NCBI RefSeq assembly: GCF_020400585.1 | Contig: NZ_JAINVF010000004.1 | Location: 124,001 to 188,000, forward strand | DNA length: 64,000 bases | From: Streptomyces sp. NK08204 | GTDB taxonomy: Bacteria > Actinomycetota > Actinomycetes > Streptomycetales > Streptomycetaceae | Direction of reading: 5' to 3' | Shown: one piece after another, positions 36,234 to 44,432 of the stretch | Layout of the letters: the number at the start of each line of letters is the position of its first letter | How positions within the stretch are numbered: the first letter of the stretch is position 1 | Position numbers and translations under genes: made by a program | Notes under the pieces: generated by a model | Databases searched by the model: none | The model's input: the letters and a program-made list of their open reading frames with translations, nothing else | Told to the model about the DNA's origin: nothing

Positions 36234-36836
36234 TCAGCCCAGCAACTCCCGAACCACCGGCACCAGCGCCCGGAACGCCTTCCCCCGGTGGCTGATCGCG
36301 TTCTTCTCCTCCGGGCTCAGCTCGGCGCACGTCCGCGTCTCGCCCTCCGGCTGGAGGATCGGGTCGTAGCCGAACCCGTTCGTGCCGGAGGGGGCGTGCC
36401 GCAGGACGCCCCGCAGCCGGCCCTCGACCACCCGCTCCGTCCCGTCCGGCAGGGCCAGCGCCGCCGCGCACGCGAAGTGCGCCCCCCGGTGTTCCTCGGC
36501 GATGTCGGCCAGCTGGGCCAGGAGCAGCTCCAGGTTGGCCTTGTCGTCGCCGTGCCTGCCGGCCCAGCGGGCGGAGAAGATGCCGGGGGCGCCGTTCAGC
36601 ACGTCGACGCACAGCCCGGAGTCGTCCGCGACCGCCGGGAGCCCCGTGGCCTTGGCGAGCGCGTGGGCCTTGAGCAAGGCGTTCTCGGCGAAGGTGACGC
36701 CGGTTTCCTTGACGTCGGGGACGTCCGGGTAGGCGTCGGCACCGACCAGTTCGTGGGAGAGGCCGGCATCGGCGAGGATCGCCCTCAGCTCGGTGATCTT
36801 TCCGGCGTTGCGGGTGGCGAGGATCAAGCGGGTCAT
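36234..36836 (-). CDS. rdgB: Non-canonical purine NTP pyrophosphatase (dITP/XTP)
   Basis: A 200-residue HAM1/RdgB-family enzyme that hydrolyses dITP, ITP and XTP to keep deaminated purines out of nucleic acid. LILATRNAGKITEL at the N-terminus, TFAENALLKAHALAKATGLPAVADDSGLCVDVLNGAPGIFSARWAG with the catalytic acidic residues, and GTNGFGYDPIL are diagnostic. The ATG at 36836 yields the family length. In many actinobacteria this gene follows rph directly; here 17 kb separates them. Confidence 0.95.
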   Translation of the reverse strand: MTRLILATRNAGKITELRAILADAGLSHELVGADAYPDVPDVKETGVTFAENALLKAHALAKATGLPAVADDSGLCVDVLNGAPGIFSARWAGRHGDDKANLELLLAQLADIAEEHRGAHFACAAALALPDGTERVVEGRLRGVLRHAPSGTNGFGYDPILQPEGETRTCAELSPEEKNAISHRGKAFRALVPVVRELLG

Positions 36837-36925
36837 GCGACCCAGTATTCCTGGCCCCTCCGACCAGGGACGGGCCCGCCCCGCCCCCCCGGGGCGCGCC
36901 CGCGTCAGGCCCCTGGCGCTCCTCC

Positions 36926-38239
36926 TCATGCCCCCAGCGTCCGCGAGATCACGTAGATCAGCAGACCCGCCAGCGAACCCACCACCGTGCCGTTGATCCG
37001 GATGAACTGCAGGTCGCGGCCGATGTGTGCCTCGATCTTGCGGGTGGTGTGCTCCGCGTCCCAGCCGGCGACCGTGTCGGTGATCAGCGAGGTGATCTCC
37101 TTGCGGTAGGTGGTGACGACGTGCACCGCCGCGCCCTCCACCCACGTGTCGACCTTCTCCTGCACCTTCGGCTCGCGCGCCATCCGCTCGCCGAGGGACA
37201 GCAGCGCGGCCCGTACCCGCAGCCGCAGCTGGCTGCGCTCGTCCTCCGCCGCCGCCACGATCATCGAGCGTACGGCGCTCCACGCGGAGGCGATCAGGTC
37301 CTGGACCTCGCCCCGGCCGAGCACGTCGCCCTTGAGCCGTTCCACGCGCGCGCGTGTCTCCGTGTCGGACTGGAGGTCGGCGGCGAAGTCGTTGAGGAAC
37401 CGGTCCAGGGCGCCGCGGGCCGGGTGCGAGGGCATGTCGCGCATCTCGGCGCAGAAGCGCAGCAGCTCCTTGTAGACGCGTTCGCCGACCTTCTTGTCCA
37501 CGAAGCGAGGGGTCCAGCCGGGGGCGCCGCCCTGGACGGCGTCCATCACGCTCTCGCGGTGCAGCACGAGCCAGTCGTGGGCGCGGGAGACGATCAGGTC
37601 GACGGCCCGTCTGTGACCGCCGTCGGCGACGACCTTCTCCAGCATCTTGCCGATGCCGGGTGCGATCTCCTGCGCGTTGGCGCGCCGCGTGATCGCCTCG
37701 CCGACCACGGCCTGGACGTCGGAGTCGCGCAGCACGGCGAGCGCGCCCCGCAGGGCGGTCGCCAGCTCGGCCGTCACCCGCTCCGCGTGTTCCGGCAGGG
37801 CCAGCCAGGCCCCGAGGCGGCTGCCGATGCCGACGGCGTGCAGCCGCTGCCGTACGACGTCCTGGGAGAGGAAGTTCTCGCCGACGAACTCACCGAGGGA
37901 GATCCCCAGCTGGTCCTTCTTCGTCGGGATGATCGCGGTGTGCGGGATGGGCAGGCCGAGCGGGTGGCGGAAGAGGGCCGTGACGGCGAACCAGTCGGCC
38001 AGCGCGCCGACCATTCCGGCCTCGGAGGCCGCCGCCACGTAGCCGGCCCATGACCCCGCCCCCGCCTGCTCGGCCCACTTGGCCAGGACGTACACCACCG
38101 CCACGAACAGCAGCAGCCCGGTCGCTGTCAGCTTCATGCGCCGCACCCCGCGCCGCCGCTCCTCGTCGGCCGGGGTGAAGGCGGTCATGGTCCGGTACGA
38201 CGCGACCCGCGCCGGTGTCCCGGTCTCGGTAGGTTCCAT
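36926..38239 (-). CDS. DUF445 family membrane protein
   Basis: A 437-residue protein. The opening membrane pair (ATGLLLFVAVVYVLAKWAEQ and GYVAAASEAGMVGALADWFAVTALFRHPLGLPIPHTAIIP) is the DUF445 hallmark, followed by a long helical region and a final membrane helix (VVGSLAGLLIYVISRT). It has the normal length for the family. It is not known what it does; such proteins lie in the membrane with a coiled interior. The start at 38239 is preceded by three tandem 8-bp repeats instead of a recognisable ribosome site, so the in-frame ATG at 38185 could also serve. Confidence 0.83.
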   Translation of the reverse strand: MEPTETGTPARVASYRTMTAFTPADEERRRGVRRMKLTATGLLLFVAVVYVLAKWAEQAGAGSWAGYVAAASEAGMVGALADWFAVTALFRHPLGLPIPHTAIIPTKKDQLGISLGEFVGENFLSQDVVRQRLHAVGIGSRLGAWLALPEHAERVTAELATALRGALAVLRDSDVQAVVGEAITRRANAQEIAPGIGKMLEKVVADGGHRRAVDLIVSRAHDWLVLHRESVMDAVQGGAPGWTPRFVDKKVGERVYKELLRFCAEMRDMPSHPARGALDRFLNDFAADLQSDTETRARVERLKGDVLGRGEVQDLIASAWSAVRSMIVAAAEDERSQLRLRVRAALLSLGERMAREPKVQEKVDTWVEGAAVHVVTTYRKEITSLITDTVAGWDAEHTTRKIEAHIGRDLQFIRINGTVVGSLAGLLIYVISRTLGA

Positions 38240-38240
38240 C

Positions 38241-38293
38241 AGCTCCACAGCTCCACAGCTCCACACCCCCACCGTTCGGCGTTCGGCGTTCGG
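38241..38293. repeat. Two adjacent microsatellites at the DUF445 gene start
   Basis: AGCTCCAC is repeated three times without interruption (38241-38264), and GTTCGGC two and most of a third time (38274-38293). The first array begins two bases upstream of the DUF445 start codon, in the place of its ribosome-binding site. Confidence 0.85.
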
Positions 38294-38538
38294 TGATCCC
38301 ACACAATTGTCCCTTCCTGACCGACTACCGGAACGGAACAAGAGTTCCCGGCGTCTGTGTGCAGAGGGATGGGCAGCCTTCGGACGGGGGGTCGGGCGGG
38401 GGGCCGTCCGGGGAGGGTGGTTGGGCTGACCGGGGGTTTCAGCAGGCCGCTGCCAGTTGTCCCGAGTCCATGACGCATCATGGGGCTCACCGGATCCGGA
38501 GCCTCGGGCTCCCTTTTCCCGAGGAGAACGACACAAGC

Positions 38539-39936
38539 GTGACCAGGCGTCATCACGGGGGCGCGGGGCCCGCTGGGGAGCAGCCGGGGGCCGCAGCCCA
38601 CACGCAGCACGGTGCGGTCCTGAGCGCGCTGGTCGCGCTGGTCCTGGCCCTGTCTTCGGTCATCTACATCGCGGCGACGGCCGAGGACGGCACCCCCGGC
38701 ACCAGCCTCGACGGCAACCGCCCGCACCAGGGCTCCTCCGCCGCTCCCGCCGCCCCCGCCTCCACCAGGGCATGGGTCGGCTCCTGGGCGACCGCTCCGG
38801 TGGGCGGCGAACCGGGCACCGAGAGGGACGGCCTGGCGGGCCACTCGCTGCGCAACGTCGTCCACGCGAGTACCGGCGGGACGAGCGCGAGGGTCACCCT
38901 CTCCAACCTCTACGGCCAGTCGCCGCTGACCGTCACGCACGCCTCCGTCGCCCTGGCCGCGGGCCCGGACACCGCCGCGGCTGCCGCGGGGACGATGCGC
39001 AGGCTCACGTTCGACGGCAGCACCAGGGTGGTCATCCCGGCCGGCGCCCAGGTGGTGAGCGATCCCGCACCGCTCACCATCCCGCACGACGCGACCGTCC
39101 TGGTCACCGTCTACGCCCCCACCCCCTCCGGGCCGGTCACCTACCATCCCCGCGCCCGGCAGATGTCGTACGCCGCCGACGGCGACCGCAGCGAGGACGC
39201 CACCGGCACGCCGTACACCGAACAGACCCCGTACTGGCGCTATCTGACGGCCCTGGACGTCCTGAGCAGCGAGTCCACCGGCACCGTCGTCGCCTTCGGC
39301 GACTCCATCACCGACGGCATCACCTCCACCGTCGGCGCCAACCGCCGCTGGCCCGACGTCCTGTGGCGCCGGCTGAGTGCGGCCGTCGCGGGCGGCGGGC
39401 ACCTGCCGCGCTACAGCGTCGTGAACGAGGGCATCAGCGGCAACCAGGTCCTGGCCGACGGCCCGGGCCGCCCCGCCGAGAACCAGAGCGGCACGGCCCG
39501 CTTCACTCGCGACGCCCTCTCCCACCCCGACGTCAAGGTGGTGGTGATCGACCTGGGCATCAACGACATCCTCCGCAACCCCAGGCTGGCCGACCCCGAC
39601 CGCATCACCGCCGGCCTGCGCACCCTGGTCCGCCAGGCCCACGCCCGCGGCCTGAAGGTCGTGGGCGCCACCCTGATGCCCTTCAAGGGCCACCGGGGCT
39701 GGACCCCGGCGAGGGAGGCGGTACGCCAACAGGTCAACGCACGGATCCGGTCCGGCCGGATCTACGACGCGGTGGCCGACTTCGACACATCACTGAGGGA
39801 CCCCTACGCCCCCCGCAGTCTCCGCCCCGCATACGACTCCGGCGACCACCTGCACCCCAGCGACCTGGGCTTCCGCAGGATGGCGGAGACCTTCGACCTG
39901 CGCCTGCTGCAAGGGGCGGGCCGGGCGGAGCTGTAG
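38539..39936 (+). CDS. Membrane-anchored SGNH/GDSL hydrolase
   Basis: The product (465 aa from GTG 38539) has an N-terminal membrane or signal segment (VLSALVALVLALSSVIYIAA) and an Ala/Pro/Ser linker. A domain of about 170 residues precedes the SGNH catalytic domain: block I FGDSITDGI (Ser near residue 256), GNQVL, block III GINDI, and DHLHPSDLGFRRMA with Asp/His of the triad. Such enzymes remove acyl groups from polysaccharides or lipids outside the cell. GAGGAG lies twelve bases before GTG 38539; an ATG at 38470 would add 23 residues. Confidence 0.85.
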   Translation: MTRRHHGGAGPAGEQPGAAAHTQHGAVLSALVALVLALSSVIYIAATAEDGTPGTSLDGNRPHQGSSAAPAAPASTRAWVGSWATAPVGGEPGTERDGLAGHSLRNVVHASTGGTSARVTLSNLYGQSPLTVTHASVALAAGPDTAAAAAGTMRRLTFDGSTRVVIPAGAQVVSDPAPLTIPHDATVLVTVYAPTPSGPVTYHPRARQMSYAADGDRSEDATGTPYTEQTPYWRYLTALDVLSSESTGTVVAFGDSITDGITSTVGANRRWPDVLWRRLSAAVAGGGHLPRYSVVNEGISGNQVLADGPGRPAENQSGTARFTRDALSHPDVKVVVIDLGINDILRNPRLADPDRITAGLRTLVRQAHARGLKVVGATLMPFKGHRGWTPAREAVRQQVNARIRSGRIYDAVADFDTSLRDPYAPRSLRPAYDSGDHLHPSDLGFRRMAETFDLRLLQGAGRAEL

Positions 39937-39982
39937 GCAACTGCCGCCGGGCCCGCTCAGACGCTGCGCACTGGGTCCCGTC

Positions 39983-40285
39983 TCAGGCCTTGCGGTCGGC
40001 GACGGCCCAGGAGGCAAGAGCCACAGCCCCGGCGACACCGAAGACGGACGGCCAGGCGCCGACCTTCTTGGCCAGCGGGTGAGACCCGGCGAACGCGGCG
40101 ACGTACGCGGCCGTGAGCGCCCCCGCGGCCTTCCCGCCCGCCTGCTTGCGCCACTGCTGCGCCGCGGCGGCCCCGGCGACGGCGAGCACGGCCCCGCCGA
40201 GCTGCCGCTTCTTCGTCCAACGGGCGACGCCGTAACCCCCGACAAGCCCACCGGCGGCGACCGCCGCGCTGGGAACCTTGGCCAT
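39983..40285 (-). CDS. Small hydrophobic protein, unknown
   Basis: A 100-residue protein starting at ATG 40285 with GAGGAGG seven bases upstream. It is Ala/Gly-rich with three weakly hydrophobic segments (AAVAAGGLVGGYGVA, GGAVLAVAGAAAA, VFGVAGAVALASWAVA) separated by basic patches (KKRQ, QWRKQAGGK). It may be a small membrane protein. No family is recognised. It marks the last ordinary chromosomal gene before the accessory island. Confidence 0.65.
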   Translation of the reverse strand: MAKVPSAAVAAGGLVGGYGVARWTKKRQLGGAVLAVAGAAAAQQWRKQAGGKAAGALTAAYVAAFAGSHPLAKKVGAWPSVFGVAGAVALASWAVADRKA

Positions 40286-40362
40286 GAGTTGCCTCCTCGT
40301 ATCAATTCAGCCGGTGCTGTCCGTCACTGCTCTGGCCCGAGGCTAACGTGCAGGTGACCAGT

Positions 40363-40401
40363 CTCGATCAACAGGTTCGACCCGTTGGTCGAATGATCGA
40401 G
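40363..40401. promoter_or_regulatory. Long bulged inverted repeat at the island edge
   Basis: CTCGATCA (40363-40370), five unpaired bases and TTCGACC (40376-40382) pair with GGTCGAA-TGATCGAG (40387-40401) across CGTT. All fifteen pairs are perfect. It could terminate the minus-strand DUF397 transcript, serve as an operator for the gene starting at 40285, or be a junction relic. Confidence 0.55.
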
Positions 40402-40494
40402 CTGGTGCCGAGGGCGTCATGACGGCGACCGCGGCAGTGGCATTCTCCGTAAAGACTTGCTGTCGAGGTCGGGATTCGGGGCCCAGGAGAGGCC

Positions 40495-40689
40495 TCACTG
40501 CAGCAGGTGATCCGCCTTACCCGCCTTGATGTCGAGAATCATGGTCCGCAGGGCGTCACGGCTGTCTCTGACGAAACGCTCCTCCTCGCCGTGCACCGCC
40601 ACGTATGCGTTGCCGGCTTCGTCGACGCCTATCCGGAAGCACGAGTTGCCTTCGCCGCAGAAGGGTTCTTCCCACTGGATCTCGGACAT
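40495..40689 (-). CDS. DUF397 family small protein
   Basis: A 64-residue DUF397 protein (MSEIQWEEPFCGEGNSCFRIGVDEAGNAYVAVHGEEERFVRDS...). This family pairs with Scr1/WhiJ-type HTH regulators in Streptomyces and probably acts as the small partner that controls their DNA binding. It sits eleven bases downstream of such a regulator on the same strand, so the two are co-expressed. Confidence 0.88.
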   Translation of the reverse strand: MSEIQWEEPFCGEGNSCFRIGVDEAGNAYVAVHGEEERFVRDSRDALRTMILDIKAGKADHLLQ

Positions 40690-40700
40690 GACATCTCCTA

Positions 40701-41549
40701 CTAGAGCTGGTGTGCGACGGCGTGGATGAAGTCCTTCGAATCGTCGGGGGAGAGTGCCAGTTCCTCCATCCGATCCAAGTGAGCACGGTACTTGGCCAAC
40801 TCTGCCTCGCCGTAGAGGAAGTCCGGGCCGTGCGAGTTGTCGATCTGCACGGTGTCCAGTTGCTCCGTCGGTCCCTCCGCGTAGAGGACGGTCTGACCCG
40901 CGCCCGGAATGGCTCCGTGGGTGAAAGGGATGACGCGCACCGTGACGCCGTCCTTCTCGGATTGCGTGAGCAGATGTTCCAGTTGTGCGTGAGCGACCCG
41001 ACGCCCTCCGAACTGCATCCGGATCGCGGCCTCGTGCACGAGTCCGATGAAGGGGGGAGCGGAAGCGGCGGTCAAGAGTTCCTGGCGGCGACTGCGATGG
41101 GCCGCCCTCATGGCCACCTCGTGCTCCGGCAGTGGGGGGAGAACGGCACGGAAGACAGCCAGGGCGTAGTCGGTCGTCTGTAGCAGGCCAGGAATGTGTA
41201 CCGCACAGGCAGTGCGCATGCGAGTGGATCGAGCTTCCAACTCTGCGATGTCCAGCATCCCTTGGGGCAGAGCTTCGCGGTACTGATCCCACCACTCATG
41301 GCCGCCCGAGGCCATCGTCACCAAGGCCTCCACGTACTTCTCGTCGGCGCAGCGGCAGTGCTGAGCCAGGGTGCGCAGGCGCTCCTCGCTGATGTTCCGG
41401 ACCCCGGACTCCATGTAGGAGATCTTTCCGCGATCGACGCCGAGAAGGTTCGCCGCCTGCTCCGCGGACATGCCTGCCGCGATCCGCATCCTGCGCAACT
41501 CGTGTCCGAGACGCTTCTGCCGCTGAGTGGGGACTGCTTTCGGGGGCAT
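40701..41549 (-). CDS. WhiJ/Scr1-type HTH regulator (HTH_XRE + DUF5753)
   Basis: A 282-residue regulator. Residues 12-65 form an XRE helix-turn-helix (LGHELRRMRIAAGMSAEQAANLLGVDRGKISYMESGVRN). The rest is the DUF5753 ligand/partner domain (IPGLLQTTDYALAVFRA, QTVLYAEGPTEQLDTVQIDNSHGPDFLYGEAELAKYRAHLDRMEELALSP). It belongs to the large WhiJ-like set that influences development and antibiotic production. The trio with DUF397 and a divergent GHKL ATPase is a recurrent Streptomyces module. A likely operator lies in the 263-bp divergent region. Confidence 0.9.
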   Translation of the reverse strand: MPPKAVPTQRQKRLGHELRRMRIAAGMSAEQAANLLGVDRGKISYMESGVRNISEERLRTLAQHCRCADEKYVEALVTMASGGHEWWDQYREALPQGMLDIAELEARSTRMRTACAVHIPGLLQTTDYALAVFRAVLPPLPEHEVAMRAAHRSRRQELLTAASAPPFIGLVHEAAIRMQFGGRRVAHAQLEHLLTQSEKDGVTVRVIPFTHGAIPGAGQTVLYAEGPTEQLDTVQIDNSHGPDFLYGEAELAKYRAHLDRMEELALSPDDSKDFIHAVAHQL

Positions 41550-41617
41550 GTCGGTCCTTCCGGGTTGGCTCAGGAGGCAGTCTGCCGTGCGTCGGTATCC
41601 CCCTCCACGATCGAGCT

Positions 41618-41646
41618 AATTTGCCGGAATGGATGGCAAATTTGCC
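41618..41646. promoter_or_regulatory. Candidate operator of the WhiJ-type regulator
   Basis: AATTTGCC (41618-41625) and GGCAAATT (41635-41642) are a perfect inverted repeat with a nine-base spacer, directly followed by another TTTGCC half (41641-41646). It lies in the divergent region 69 bp before the regulator and 167 bp before the ATPase gene. Confidence 0.6.
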
Positions 41647-41812
41647 TACGACTCTTCTAGCTTGAACATCGCACCGCACCGCACGGCGAGGAGAAGTGCA
41701 CCGCCCATGCCTGCTTGCTCTCTCCCGCCCTGGGAGAGGCGGGCCTGGGCCAGGGCGACAGGCCACTGCTCGCCCAGTGGCACACGACGACAAGCGGGAG
41801 AAGGAGTCGGAC

Positions 41813-42457
41813 ATGCATTGCAATGCGTGCACACCAAGACGCCCCTGGGCGCTGCCGTTTCTTGCCGTGCCGGAGGGTGTGGCCGCACTACGCGCCACGC
41901 TGAGGCTTCATCTGCGGCTGTGGGGACTGCCGGAGCTGACCGATGCGGCGCAACTCTGCGCGAGTGAACTGGTTTCCAATGTGATCACTCACGTGGGCCC
42001 GGGTACACCCGCGATCCTCGCCGTCTCCATGAGCGGCACGCACCTGCGCATCGAGGTCCACGACCCTGACCCCCGGGCCTTACCGACGTTGATCGTCTCC
42101 GCCGACGATGCGGAGACGGGGCGCGGCATGGCCCTTGTCACCGGCAGCTCCGATCGCTGGGGCGTTCAGCTCCTGCCCGACCGGAAGATCACGTGGGTCG
42201 AATTCGCGACCAGCCTCACCACGCCGAACGGGCACAGTCAGAACGTGCATGTCTGGAGGGCTGGGAGCGTCCTCGGTCTTTACGGCGCGGGGCAGCCTGT
42301 GTGTCCGACTGGATCGGCCAGGTTGACCGCCACCGTTGCCGAGACTGTGGCGGTCGACGCCATCGCCGACCTTCTTCATTGGCTTCGGGTGCACGGGCAT
42401 GACGCGGAGGACATGTTGGATCGGGCCCAGATGCAGTTCGAGGCCGACTTGGAGTGA
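41813..42457 (+). CDS. GHKL ATPase-like protein of the WhiJ trio (anti-sigma kinase fold)
   Basis: A 214-residue protein starting at ATG 41813 after AAGGAG. It has the HATPase_c_2 fold of RsbW/SpoIIAB-like kinases: LCASELVSNVITHVGPGTPAILAVSMSG is the N-box region, RIEVHDPDPRALP the G1 box, and GRGMALVTGSSDRWGVQLLPDRKITWVEF the G2/C-terminal part. The C-terminal 60 residues are an extra helical region. In such trios the ATPase is thought to act with the HTH/DUF397 pair, not with a sigma factor. The 109 bp between it and the convergent DrmB gene hold nothing recognisable. Confidence 0.83.
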   Translation: MHCNACTPRRPWALPFLAVPEGVAALRATLRLHLRLWGLPELTDAAQLCASELVSNVITHVGPGTPAILAVSMSGTHLRIEVHDPDPRALPTLIVSADDAETGRGMALVTGSSDRWGVQLLPDRKITWVEFATSLTTPNGHSQNVHVWRAGSVLGLYGAGQPVCPTGSARLTATVAETVAVDAIADLLHWLRVHGHDAEDMLDRAQMQFEADLE

Positions 42458-42566
42458 ACCGCACGAGAGGAGGCAGCTGACAGCGGGGACTCCATCACGC
42501 CCTCACCTTGTGGACGAGGGGACCGGAAGCGGAGCGTCGGCTGCCGCGCGGTCCCCGGTTCGACTG

Positions 42567-44432
42567 TCAGTGGTCCAGTATCTCGGCGAAGAAGCCCATG
42601 CGGGGATCGTCCGGGGTGCCGATGAGCAGCGCGCGGTCGAGCAGGATGTTGTTGTGCTCGCAGCTCGTCTCCGGGAGCATCACGCAGGCGTGGCAGGCGG
42701 CGAGGTTGGTGCCATGGGTGCCGGACGCCTCGGCCTCGACGCAAAGCGGGTCGGAGGAGCACCACTCGGCACGGTGCATGGCCGAGCGGATCGCTCGGTC
42801 CAGGCGGTCCGGTTCGCCCTGGGCGACGAGCCCGCCGAGGCTGCCCGCCGAGTCGCTCGTCGCTGTGTAGACGAGTACCCCCGCCATGTCGTCGGCGGCA
42901 TAAAGACGTTCACGCAAGGCGGCGGTCGGATATCCGGCTTCCAGGCTCCATTCGTTGATGAGCACGTGGGCCAGTGTGTGCAGCAGCACCATGCGGGGTG
43001 TGGCGGGGGACGGCGGGATACGGCTCGGATCCGTCGCCCGCTGCTCCATCGCCCTCCGGTGCGCGGTGCGTATCCTCTCCACCCGGGCGGCGACGGCAGG
43101 GGCCTTCTCCCATGAGGTGAGCCGATTCTCGTCCAGGCGGAGGAAGACCCCTTCGCCGTGAACCACCATCGCGGGGAGCCACTGCAGATCGCGGTCGGAG
43201 AGCGGAACCTCGTTCGACTCGGTGGTCGAGTCGGGGTCGGCGAGCCGGGTGAACGCCTTGAGGGCGCGCACCTCACGGAGCTTCTTCACCAGCATCGGGC
43301 CCGTGACACCGAGCGGTTGGAGCACCGTCGCATCACCCAGGGGGCTCTCGCAGACGAACTGCTCGTCCCGGGCGTGTTCGAGCTCGTCATTGCCGGAGCG
43401 GAGACGCTCGTACTCCTTGTTGCGCAGAGCGCGGTAGCGGTGGTCGAAGGAGGGGGTGTCCTCGCCGCTCGGATCCTCCTCGCGTTCCGCGTCGAGGAGC
43501 GCCATCACCTCGTCGATCGGGACGGGGCTTTCACCCTTGAACGCGAATTTGAGGCACATTTCGACGTCCGCGCGACTGTCCAGCTTGCGAAGTTCGTCCC
43601 AATGCTCGGCGAGCGGATCAGAGCGTCCGCTGCTCCACGGCGGGATGGAGAGTGCCGACTTCAGCACCGGCTGCCACACGGCCGAGGAACCGCGTTGGAG
43701 AGTGCGCGGGGTCAGGCCGCAGGGCCCGGCGGGTGCGGAGGTGCCGAGCCAAGGGCGGGTGCCACGGCAACGAAGGCCCAGGTCCTTCAGGGCGCGTCTA
43801 CGGAAGGAGCCTTCCATCGAGACCTCGGGCACCCCGCAGGTGCAGGAGACGAGGATCGAGCGGAGCGAAGAACTGCGACCGGTGGAGCGCAGTTTGAGGG
43901 TTCCACCGCATTGGCCGGCGGCTGTGGGCCCCTGCCCCGAACCACGGTGGACCCACTGCCAGTAAGGGAATTCGTCGAGGTGTCCGGCCTCGCAGGCGAT
44001 CACGAAACGGGAGGGGACGAGGTCGACCTCGCACGTGCCGCACACGCTTCGGCCGGGTGGCGGGTTGAATTCCCGGTGCCGGCGCAGGTCGTCGCACTCG
44101 GGGCAGGAGTGCATGAGGGGGAAGCGGCGGACCCGGAGGCCGTCCTTGCTGGTGTCGTCGGACGCGGGTGGCAGGCGGAAGTAATGGACGCCCAGGAGGC
44201 GAGCGAGGCGCCGCTCGTGGACCCTGGGGGACTCGTCGCTGTTCCAGTGCTCGTCGGCCCCGTCGAGGCCGGAGACAATGAAGGACTCGTGGTCGACGGC
44301 TACGAGCGAGCCGACACCGTACGTGGTGATCGCCTGGGCACGACGAACCGCACCACGACGAGGAAGGTTACGCGCGGGCACGGCGCCGTCCGCGCCGGTC
44401 CGGCGGCGGCGAGCGGGGGGCGGCGGGGTCAT
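42567..44432 (-). CDS. drmB: DrmB-type DUF1998 protein of a DISARM-like system
   Basis: A 621-residue DUF1998 protein, the family of DISARM DrmB. RRGAVRRAQAITTYGVGSLVAVDHESFIVSGLD is the N-terminal signature. Cys clusters MHSCPECDDLRRH and SVCGTCEVDLVPSRFVIACEAGHLDEFP suggest zinc sites. The C-terminal DUF1998 core has HTLAHVLINEWSLEAGYPTAALRERLY, VLVYTATSDSAGSLGGLV and further CHACVMLPETSCEHNNILLDRALL. ATG 44432 overlaps the drmA stop by four bases. DrmA and DrmB are the constant pair of DISARM. There is no DrmC or methylase in this operon. Confidence 0.88.
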   Translation of the reverse strand: MTPPPPARRRRTGADGAVPARNLPRRGAVRRAQAITTYGVGSLVAVDHESFIVSGLDGADEHWNSDESPRVHERRLARLLGVHYFRLPPASDDTSKDGLRVRRFPLMHSCPECDDLRRHREFNPPPGRSVCGTCEVDLVPSRFVIACEAGHLDEFPYWQWVHRGSGQGPTAAGQCGGTLKLRSTGRSSSLRSILVSCTCGVPEVSMEGSFRRRALKDLGLRCRGTRPWLGTSAPAGPCGLTPRTLQRGSSAVWQPVLKSALSIPPWSSGRSDPLAEHWDELRKLDSRADVEMCLKFAFKGESPVPIDEVMALLDAEREEDPSGEDTPSFDHRYRALRNKEYERLRSGNDELEHARDEQFVCESPLGDATVLQPLGVTGPMLVKKLREVRALKAFTRLADPDSTTESNEVPLSDRDLQWLPAMVVHGEGVFLRLDENRLTSWEKAPAVAARVERIRTAHRRAMEQRATDPSRIPPSPATPRMVLLHTLAHVLINEWSLEAGYPTAALRERLYAADDMAGVLVYTATSDSAGSLGGLVAQGEPDRLDRAIRSAMHRAEWCSSDPLCVEAEASGTHGTNLAACHACVMLPETSCEHNNILLDRALLIGTPDDPRMGFFAEILDH

